From positions 7,757 through 32,792 of the IMG/VR virus record IMGVR_UViG_3300000116_000100: a DNA stretch of 25,036 bases; one strand, written 5' to 3'. Positions 7,496 to 12,825 of this stretch are shown here, piece by piece. Source of the stretch: a virus. The notes under the pieces were generated by a model. That model searched no databases. It worked only from the letters and a program-made list of their open reading frames with translations, and was not told the origin of the DNA. A program made the translations under genes and the position numbers. How positions within the stretch are numbered: position 1 is the stretch's first letter; each line of letters starts with the position of its first letter.

Positions 7496-7514
7496 AGTTA
7501 CAACATTAGCGAAA
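7492..7514 (+). promoter_or_regulatory. Intergenic element, copy 1 (16-bp identical repeat)
   Basis: CTAAAGTTACAACATT starts 4 bases before the end of the reductase gene and is followed by AGCGAAA. The same 16 bases, followed by GACGAAA, occur at 22613-22635 before the tail fibre gene, so 21 of 23 positions agree. Both copies lie in short gaps between functional modules. No good sigma-70 -35/-10 pair is visible. A phage-specific promoter or module-joining recombination site is inferred. Confidence 0.45.
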
Positions 7515-7523
7515 GTTAGCATA

Positions 7524-7706
7524 ATGAAGTTATTAGGTAACGACTTTAATATAACGGATGGGTTAATTAACCATCTTAACATACTGTATCCTAACAAACT
7601 TCCACACACACAAGTTACTCCTGAGGAACTAGGTTTCCTTAGGGGTCAACAGTCTGTGATAGAGAAGCTTGTTGAATTACAAAACCAAGATTATGAGGAA
7701 TATTGA
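7524..7706 (+). CDS. Hypothetical 60-residue protein
   Basis: A small soluble product with a likely helical second half (TPEELGFLRGQQSVIEKLVE) and an acidic end (NQDYEEY). No family is recognised. It is the first gene of the structural block, directly after the intergenic repeat. No clear Shine-Dalgarno sequence precedes the ATG (bases 7508-7523 lack a GGAG core), so translation may be weak. The following gene starts two bases after its stop, which supports a shared transcript. Coding status is moderately supported by position and by the absence of any other gene in the gap. Confidence 0.55.
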   Translation: MKLLGNDFNITDGLINHLNILYPNKLPHTQVTPEELGFLRGQQSVIEKLVELQNQDYEEY

Positions 7707-7707
7707 T

Positions 7708-7938
7708 ATGGGTGGTTTAATGGGTGGTCGCAGTCCTGCACCACTACCAACACCTGCTCGTCCAGTGACAGCAGTAACAAAGACACCTGACATTGAGCTA
7801 GATGATACTGAACTAGCGTCAGATACTATTAGTAAGAAGCGTAAAGGTAAACGTGCGCTTAGACAAGACATCATACAAGATACTGCAACGCAAGTAGCTA
7901 GTGCAGGTTCGGGGTTACAAATCCCTAAGGGAGTGTAA
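7708..7938 (+). CDS. gp7.3-like small virion/tail protein, paralogue 1
   Basis: A 76-residue basic, Pro-rich protein. The ATG at 7708 is chosen over one at 7669 because GAGGA lies 8 bases before it and because MGG matches the start of the next gene. It has an N-terminal Gly/Pro-rich stretch (MGGLMGGRSPAPLPTPARPV), a basic KKRKGKRAL motif near 45-53, and the C-terminal SGLQIPKGV. T7 gp7.3, which also lies just before the portal gene, ends with a similar basic RKR..GKKSL stretch and a Gly-rich GINI end. A virion or tail-assembly role is therefore inferred by analogy. It is clearly homologous to the next gene. Confidence 0.72.
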   Translation: MGGLMGGRSPAPLPTPARPVTAVTKTPDIELDDTELASDTISKKRKGKRALRQDIIQDTATQVASAGSGLQIPKGV

Positions 7939-7939
7939 C

Positions 7940-8167
7940 ATGGGTGGTTCACGTAGAAGAAGTGCCCCGCCACCTCCACCACAGCCAGTAACATCTGCAC
8001 CTAAGGCTAGTAGCATGGAAGATAATGCTATGCAATTAGAGGCAGATACTACAGGAAGTGGTACACTAGCTCGTAAGCGTAAAGGTAAGAGAGCCTTAGT
8101 AGGTGAGAATGCTGCCGCCCAAGTAGGTGGTGAAGGCATGTCTGGATTAAACATTCCAAAGGGATAA
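7940..8167 (+). CDS. gp7.3-like small virion/tail protein, paralogue 2
   Basis: A 75-residue basic protein, start at 7940 with AAGGGAG upstream and one base after the previous stop. It mirrors its neighbour: MGG start, Pro-rich segment (SAPPPPPQPV), acidic middle, basic RKRKGKRAL, and the ending SGLNIPKG. The two genes are a tandem duplication that has diverged in the middle but kept both conserved motifs at the same spacing from the C-terminus. By position before the portal and C-terminal motif it resembles T7 gp7.3, a tail-associated virion protein. Pro-rich N-terminus suggests a disordered arm. Function is inferred only. Confidence 0.72.
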   Translation: MGGSRRRSAPPPPPQPVTSAPKASSMEDNAMQLEADTTGSGTLARKRKGKRALVGENAAAQVGGEGMSGLNIPKG

Positions 8168-8171
8168 GTAA

Positions 8172-9710
8172 ATGGAATATGAAGAAGTAGGTACAGTAGC
8201 TAAACGCTACCACCAGCTTGAGAGTGAACGTGATACGTTCCTTGAAAGAGGCCGTGAGGCAGCAAAGCTAACCATTCCTACTCTCATGCCAGAGGAAGGC
8301 CATAGTAGTTCATCTACTTATGCCACACCTTATCAAGGCATTGGAGCAAGGGGTGTAAACAACCTCGCATCAAAGTTACTTCTTGCTCTGCTACCCCCTA
8401 ACAGTCCGTTCTTCCGTCTAACCATTGATGACTTTGACCTGCAATCTATAGCAGGTGATGCACGTGGTCAGGTAGAAGAAGGACTTGCTCGTATTGAACG
8501 GGCAGCAATGCAAGAAATTGAAGGTAAGTCTATACGTGTCCCTACATTTGAGGCACTAAAACTACTTATCGTTACTGGCAATGCTCTAGTATACATGCCT
8601 AAAGAGGGTGGTATGAAGGTCTTCAGACCTGACCGCTACTGTACTAAGCGTGATACTATGGGTAACATACTAGAAATTATTACTAAGGAAACTGTGTCAC
8701 CACTGATGCTACCAGATGCAGTGAAGGAAATCATTCCCCCTTCTGATACACCAGTTAAGAACTATGACCTATATACCTGTGTTAAGACCACTGAGAAGGG
8801 GTACTCTGTACACCAAGAGGTAGCAGGTATTGAAGTTCCTAGTTCACGTGGAACATTTAAGAAGGACCAGAACCCATTCATTCCATTACGCTTTATCCGC
8901 ATTGACGGTGAAGACTATGGGCGTGGTTTCATCGAAGAATACCTTGGAGACTTACGTAGTCTTGAGGCACTGACACAGGCCATCGTGCAGGGTAGTGCCG
9001 CTTCATCTAAGGTTCTATTCTTGGTACGTCCTAATGGCAACACTAAGTCAGCTTCACTAGCTAAAGCAGCTAATGGTGCCTTCCTGAGTGGTGACGCTAA
9101 CGATGTATCTACACTACAGGTACAGAAATCAGCAGACTTCCGTGTAGCCCTTGAGACTATGCGGATGATTAACGATAGACTAGCCGCCGCCTTCCTACTT
9201 AACAGTAGTGTACAACGGTCAGCGGAACGTGTAACAGCAGAAGAAGTACGCTTCATGGCACAGGAACTAGAGACATCACTAGGTGGTGTATACTCTATTC
9301 TGTCTCAGGAGTTCCAGCTTCCTCTGATTAACCTACTACTTGAGTCTCTTACTAAGCAGGGTAAGATGCCTCGTATGCCTAAGGATAGTGTACAGCCTAC
9401 AGTTGTCACGGGTATTGAGGCATTAGGTAGAGGTCAAGACCTAAACAAACTCGCTACATTCTTACAATACCTACAGCCACTTGGCCCTGAGGTTATTGCT
9501 AGTGAGATGAACTTAGGTGATTACATTGACAGACTAGCCGCATCACTAGGCATTGATACTTCTGGCCTGATTAAATCAGCAGAGCAGAAGCAACAAGAAC
9601 AGATGATGCAACAACAAATGCAACAACAACAAATGTTAGAACAAACAGCTATGGGTATGGCACAGGGTGCCGCACCACAATTAGCTAAAGGCGCAGTAGA
9701 AGCGGAGTAA
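8172..9710 (+). CDS. Portal (head-tail connector) protein, T7 gp8-like
   Basis: A 512-residue portal protein; 12 copies would form the connector ring at the capsid vertex used for DNA packaging and tail attachment. Strong similarity to T7 gp8 is visible: GARGVNNLASKLLLALLPP near 58-76, LRFIRIDGEDYGRGFIEEYL, LGDLRSLEALTQAIV, AAAFLLNSSVQRSAERVTAE, LGGVYSILSQEFQLPL and GIEALGRGQDLNKL. The C-terminus is Gln/Met-rich (EQMMQQQMQQQQM near 477-489), as in many podovirus portals. AAGGG lies 8 bases before the ATG. It is followed after two bases by the scaffold gene. Length fits the family (T7, 536). Confidence 0.97.
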   Translation: MEYEEVGTVAKRYHQLESERDTFLERGREAAKLTIPTLMPEEGHSSSSTYATPYQGIGARGVNNLASKLLLALLPPNSPFFRLTIDDFDLQSIAGDARGQVEEGLARIERAAMQEIEGKSIRVPTFEALKLLIVTGNALVYMPKEGGMKVFRPDRYCTKRDTMGNILEIITKETVSPLMLPDAVKEIIPPSDTPVKNYDLYTCVKTTEKGYSVHQEVAGIEVPSSRGTFKKDQNPFIPLRFIRIDGEDYGRGFIEEYLGDLRSLEALTQAIVQGSAASSKVLFLVRPNGNTKSASLAKAANGAFLSGDANDVSTLQVQKSADFRVALETMRMINDRLAAAFLLNSSVQRSAERVTAEEVRFMAQELETSLGGVYSILSQEFQLPLINLLLESLTKQGKMPRMPKDSVQPTVVTGIEALGRGQDLNKLATFLQYLQPLGPEVIASEMNLGDYIDRLAASLGIDTSGLIKSAEQKQQEQMMQQQMQQQQMLEQTAMGMAQGAAPQLAKGAVEAE

Positions 9711-9712
9711 GA

Positions 9713-10474
9713 ATGGTAGACACAGTTAATACTTATCAAGAACCTGAGGCTGAGAATCCAGAGCATGTTAAAGAAATGCTTGAGAAGGTAGAGGGTAATC
9801 AAACAGACCCTGACCGTCCTGATTGGTTGCCTGAGAAATTTAAGAGTCCTGAGGATATGGCTAAAGCTTACTCTGCATTAGAGGGTAAGCTAGGCCAGCC
9901 TAAGGAAGAAGTAGAAGAAGCACCTACTGAAGAAGCTGACGGTACAGAGACAGCATCTGAGGTGTCTGAGTTACTAGATAGTAAGGGACTAGACTTCAGC
10001 GTATTCGAGCAGGAATATGCAGCAAATGGTCAGCTATCTGAGGACGCTTACACTGCACTAGAAGAGGCAGGTTTCCCTAAGTCTATGGTAGACTCATGGG
10101 TAGCAGGGCAGGACGCTCTAGCCTCTCAGGTGACAGCAGAGATGCACTCCATCACAGGTGGTGCAGATGAATACAACAACATGGTACAATGGGCATCAGA
10201 TTCTCTACCAGAAAACGAGATAGATGCCTTTAATGCAACAATGGAAACGCAAGACCCTAATATGATTAGGCTTGCTATCCAAGGTCTAAACGCACGTTAT
10301 CGTTCTGAGGCAGAACCTACTCTATTACAGGGTGGCAATAGTTCTGTATCCACAGGCGGGAAGTTCGAGAGTAATGCGGAACTCACTGCTGCTATGAGTG
10401 ACCCTAGATACGCTAAAGACCCTGCCTACAGGCAATCAGTAGCTGATAAGTTAGCTAAGTCTAGCCTGTTCTAA
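9713..10474 (+). CDS. Capsid assembly scaffolding protein, T7 gp9-like
   Basis: A 253-residue acidic, helical protein that would fill the prohead during assembly and leave before maturation. Support: location between portal and capsid, the conserved PDWLPEKFKSPEDMAKAYSA near 38-57 common in podovirus scaffolds, a Glu-rich segment (EEVEEAPTEEADGTE), and a basic, helical C-terminus (DPRYAKDPAYRQSVADKL) of the kind that binds coat protein. GCGGAG is 6 bases before the ATG. The gene is followed by a 327-base non-coding gap containing the capsid leader. Confidence 0.93.
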   Translation: MVDTVNTYQEPEAENPEHVKEMLEKVEGNQTDPDRPDWLPEKFKSPEDMAKAYSALEGKLGQPKEEVEEAPTEEADGTETASEVSELLDSKGLDFSVFEQEYAANGQLSEDAYTALEEAGFPKSMVDSWVAGQDALASQVTAEMHSITGGADEYNNMVQWASDSLPENEIDAFNATMETQDPNMIRLAIQGLNARYRSEAEPTLLQGGNSSVSTGGKFESNAELTAAMSDPRYAKDPAYRQSVADKLAKSSLF

Positions 10475-10490
10475 CATTGTTGCATGGGTT

Positions 10491-10508
10491 GGGAGATTAA
10501 GTTCTCCC
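10491..10508 (+). terminator. GGGAGA hairpin after scaffold gene (possible weak terminator)
   Basis: GGGAGA pairs perfectly with TCTCCC around a 6-base TTAAGT loop, starting 16 bases after the scaffold stop codon. The following TTCCTTCT is pyrimidine-rich but not a true T run, so termination would be weak. The last base is shared with the 5' arm of the long inverted repeat, so the two structures can coexist or compete. It may be a terminator, processing site or mRNA 3'-end stabiliser. Confidence 0.45.
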
Positions 10509-10663
10509 TTCCTTCTAAATACATGAATACACCACCGAAGTTACGTCATACGTGCAGAAGATTCGCTACCTTAGGACGTTATAGATACGGTCGCTACGGG
10601 CAGGTGTCAGGTCGAGGTAACAGGTAGTGCTGACCTCGCCCTTCTTATGTATTTAGAAGGAAG
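10508..10663 (+). ncRNA. Structured capsid-leader RNA closed by a 17-bp inverted repeat
   Basis: CTTCCTTCTAAATACAT (10508-10524) is the exact reverse complement of ATGTATTTAGAAGGAAG (10647-10663). A G-U and an A-U pair can extend it inward. The enclosed 122 bases hold further pairings. CGAGGT (10613-10618) pairs with ACCTCG (10633-10638), continuing as CAG (10621-10623) with CTG (10630-10632) across an AA bulge. GGGC (10598-10601) can pair with GCCC (10638-10641). ACGTC (10543-10547) can pair with GACGT (10575-10579). No open frame with a ribosome site is seen here. It is likely a structured 5' leader or RNase III-type processing element of the capsid mRNA; the boundaries are guesses beyond the inverted repeat. 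Confidence 0.6.
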
Positions 10664-10675
10664 CTAACCCTTCCT
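10658..10675 (+). promoter_or_regulatory. Competing hairpin sharing the 3' arm of the long repeat
   Basis: AGGAAG (10658-10663) pairs perfectly with CTTCCT (10670-10675) around a CTAACC loop. AGGAAG is also part of the 3' arm that pairs with 10508-10513. CCCTTCCT occurs identically at 10506-10513 and 10668-10675, so two copies of one strand compete for the same partner. This is a mutually exclusive arrangement like those in attenuators, but no regulator is known. The rest of the gap to 10801 shows a short CCCT/AGGG hairpin at 10712-10723 and the capsid ribosome site, and nothing else I can support. Confidence 0.4.
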
Positions 10676-10786
10676 AACACGAAGTAAACAAGACAAACGA
10701 TTACCCCTGACCCCTTGCGAGGGACAATCTTGGAGAAAGGATGTAGTGTAATACAGAGTGTACTCAACTCAACTATTATACTCACT

Positions 10787-10792
10787 AAGGAG
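10787..10792 (+). promoter_or_regulatory. Strong ribosome binding site of capsid gene
   Basis: AAGGAG sits 9 bases before the capsid ATG at 10802, followed by an A/T-rich spacer (TAATTTAA) free of obvious pairing. This favours heavy translation of the most abundant virion protein and fixes the start at 10802. Confidence 0.75.
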
Positions 10793-10801
10793 TAATTTAA
10801 A

Positions 10802-11923
10802 ATGGCACAAGCTGCTTCAAATCCCGCCTATAGCGTAAGCTTTCAAGGCCAGAATAACAACACAGGTGACGTACGTGACCTCTTCCTTAAGCTTTATGCA
10901 GGTGAAGTTCTCACAGCATACGAAGAGAAGAAAGTCCTTATGGACAAAGTACGCACTCGCACAATCTCTAAAGGTAAGTCTGCCTCATTTCCAATGACAG
11001 GACGAGCCACTGCTGAATACCTGACCCCCGGAAACGAGATTACTGGTGGACAGATTCGTGCAGGTGAACGCATTGTAACTATTGATGACTTGCTCATCTC
11101 TAGCCAGTTCATTGCTAACATTGACGAAGCCATCAACCACTACGATGTTCGTTCAATCTACTCAAAAGAAGCTGGTATTGCACTAGCTAATGAAGCTGAC
11201 CGTAACGTAGCACGTATGCTTGTTAAGGCTGCCTTGTCAACTAACGCGACAGCCGCCGCTGGTCTTATCCAAGACTACAAAGGTTTCTCTGAAGAAGACT
11301 TCACTGGTAACGTCACTGTTGGTGCAGCTACTGCTGACCTACTTGACCCTGCTAAGATTGCTAAAGCTATCTTTGATGCCAAGAAGACAATGGACATTGC
11401 TAATGTTCCTTCAGAAAATGCAGTCGTAGTTCTTCCACCAGAGCAGTACTATGCACTGATGGATGTAACAGATGGTTCAAAGCTGACATACATGAACTCA
11501 GACTTTGGTGGTAACGGTTCTGTTGCCTCAGGTATGGTTCCAGCTATTGCAGGTATTCCTGTAATCATGTCAAACCATGCTAACGTGTCTAACCTGTACA
11601 CTAACTTCACCACAGGTGATGCTGCTGAAGGTAAGACATCAGACAACGCACCACTAGCTAACACTGCTGGTTCTGGACGCGCAACACACTATGACCTGCC
11701 AACAGCCGCTGTTGATGGTCGTGACATGGTTGCAGAAGCCTCACTAATTAAGGGCTTTGTCTTTACACCTGAGTCAGTTGCTACTGTTAAGTTGCTTGAC
11801 CTTGGCATGGAGTCTGAGTATCAGATTAACCGTCAGGGTACACTCATGGTTGCTAAGTACGCAATGGGCCACAACGTCCTACGTCCTGCATCATGTATCG
11901 CATTGCTTGACGCAGACGCTTAA
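10802..11923 (+). CDS. Major capsid protein, T7 gp10A-like (HK97 fold)
   Basis: A 373-residue major coat protein, against 345 for T7 gp10A. Matching segments: LKLYAGEVLTAYEEKKVLMD near 29-48, ISKGKSASFPMTGRATAEYL, IVTIDDLLISSQFIANIDEA, NHYDVRSIYSKEAGIALA, a P-domain-like DAKKTMDIANVPSENAVVVL, and the C-terminal MVAKYAMGHNVLRPASCIAL, which is almost diagnostic of this family. It has its own strong ribosome site and a structured leader, and ends in a strong terminator, so a discrete abundant mRNA is likely. No slippery run like that producing T7 gp10B is seen near the end. Confidence 0.97.
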   Translation: MAQAASNPAYSVSFQGQNNNTGDVRDLFLKLYAGEVLTAYEEKKVLMDKVRTRTISKGKSASFPMTGRATAEYLTPGNEITGGQIRAGERIVTIDDLLISSQFIANIDEAINHYDVRSIYSKEAGIALANEADRNVARMLVKAALSTNATAAAGLIQDYKGFSEEDFTGNVTVGAATADLLDPAKIAKAIFDAKKTMDIANVPSENAVVVLPPEQYYALMDVTDGSKLTYMNSDFGGNGSVASGMVPAIAGIPVIMSNHANVSNLYTNFTTGDAAEGKTSDNAPLANTAGSGRATHYDLPTAAVDGRDMVAEASLIKGFVFTPESVATVKLLDLGMESEYQINRQGTLMVAKYAMGHNVLRPASCIALLDADA

Positions 11924-11930
11924 ATATCTA

Positions 11931-11959
11931 GGGGGTAGCTTAACGGCTACTCCCTTTTT
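11931..11959 (+). terminator. Rho-independent terminator after capsid gene
   Basis: GGGGGTAGC (11931-11939) pairs with GCTACTCCC (11946-11954) as a 9-bp stem with one G-U pair and a TTAACG loop, followed directly by TTTTT (11955-11959). It begins 7 bases after the capsid stop. It would end or strongly reduce transcription before the tail genes, lowering their level relative to capsid, as the T7 terminator after gene 10 does. Confidence 0.9.
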
Positions 11960-11974
11960 ACTTTGGAGTAAGTG

Positions 11975-12229
11975 ATGAGTATTACACACGCAGGAGAAAC
12001 CTTTAGAGGTTTAAGGATACCTAAGAGTTCGCCCAAGGGTACTAAGTCCCACGCTGTCCTAGTAGGTACTAAGGAAAGTCCTAAGATAATTAGGTTCGGT
12101 GAGAAGGGTGCTAAGACTAATCAATCAGCAAAGCAACGTAAAGCGTTTAAAGATAGACACGCTAAGAACATAGCCAGAGGTCCGTCTAGTGCGGCATATT
12201 GGGCCAACAAGGTTAAGTGGAAAGCATAA
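11975..12229 (+). CDS. Small basic phage protein of unknown function
   Basis: An 84-residue, Lys/Arg-rich protein. ATG 11975 has GGAG 6 bases upstream; a GTG at 11972 is less well spaced. Visible pattern: HAGETFRGLRIPKSSP, SHAVLV, IIRFGEKGAKTN, a central KQRKAFKDRHAKNIARG and the end SSAAYWANKVKWKA. I recall this RFG...RHxKNI...AAYWANKxKW pattern from short conserved proteins in several phage genomes, but cannot name a function. It sits right behind the capsid terminator and 11 bases before the tail tube gene, so a virion or DNA/RNA-binding role is plausible. The ribosome site of the next gene overlaps its stop. Confidence 0.75.
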   Translation: MSITHAGETFRGLRIPKSSPKGTKSHAVLVGTKESPKIIRFGEKGAKTNQSAKQRKAFKDRHAKNIARGPSSAAYWANKVKWKA

Positions 12230-12240
12230 AGGTAAATGGT

Positions 12241-12825
12241 ATGGCAGGAACAACACAATTAGATGCAGTCAACACGATGCTTTCTGCCATTGGCGAAGCA
12301 CCAGTAAGTAGTCTATCCTCAGGTTTGATTGAGGCAGAGATTGCAGAGACTATTCTTAACACAGTAGACAGAGAAGTACAGTCAACAGGCTGGCACTTTA
12401 ACACAGAATTAAATAAGACATTCGCTCAAGACACAGCAGGTGAGATTATCCTACCAGCTAACATCCTTAGAGCAGATGCAACACTAGCCGCTGAGAGTCC
12501 TAACTTGGTCCAGCGTGGCTTAAAGATGTATGACAGAACTAACCACACCTTTAACATAGGTGCTTCTACACAGTTAGATGTAACAGTACAACTAGACTTT
12601 GGTGATTTACCTGAGGTAGCAAAGCGTTACACTATTCTACGTTCTACCCGTATCTTCCAAGACCGTGTAGTAGGTTCTAATACATTACATGATTTTCAAT
12701 TAAGAGATGAGGCACTTGCACTTGCAGAGCTTAAAGAGTTTGACAAGGCAGCAGATGACCACAACATCTTTGACAACTATGACACATATTCTATTATTGA
12801 TAGGCAGGGACGGAGAACACTCTAA
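12241..12825 (+). CDS. Tail tubular protein A, T7 gp11-like
   Basis: A 194-residue tail tube (adaptor) protein that would ring the portal beneath the capsid. The start at 12241 is chosen over 12217 because AAAGG lies 8 bases upstream and because the T7-like beginning (TTQLDAVNTMLSAIGEAPVS) follows directly. Other matching parts are TILNTVDREVQSTGWHFNTE, VQRGLKMYDRT and RTILRSTRIFQDRVVGS-type segments near the middle. The stop overlaps the gp12 start (TAATG). Confidence 0.94.
   Translation: MAGTTQLDAVNTMLSAIGEAPVSSLSSGLIEAEIAETILNTVDREVQSTGWHFNTELNKTFAQDTAGEIILPANILRADATLAAESPNLVQRGLKMYDRTNHTFNIGASTQLDVTVQLDFGDLPEVAKRYTILRSTRIFQDRVVGSNTLHDFQLRDEALALAELKEFDKAADDHNIFDNYDTYSIIDRQGRRTL

Noticed and set aside
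7498-7525. Sigma-70 promoter in intergenic element copy 1 (TTACAA ... CATAAT)
   Set aside because: The -35 agrees in only three of six bases, the -10 overlaps the start codon, and copy 2 has no matching -10 at that spacing.
10525-10646. tRNA or tmRNA inside the structured leader
   Set aside because: No TTCGANNC T-arm, no 7-bp acceptor stem with CCA-side spacing and no anticodon loop could be placed; stems do not form a cloverleaf.
10508-10663. Inverted-repeat-flanked element as a MITE or small insertion sequence
   Set aside because: No target duplication flanks the arms (CTCC left, CTAA right), no transposase is present, and no second copy is seen in the window. The internal stems fit an RNA better.
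10774-10792. T7-promoter-like string (CTCACTA after TATTATA) just before the capsid ATG
   Set aside because: Only the 7-base CTCACTA core agrees with the T7 consensus. The upstream half matches poorly, the start would fall inside the ribosome site, and the string does not recur in other gaps. No phage RNA polymerase gene is in the window.
11880-11975. Programmed frameshift at the capsid end, as for T7 gp10B
   Set aside because: Another frame runs 50 bases past the stop, but there is no slippery run and the extension would read through the terminator hairpin.
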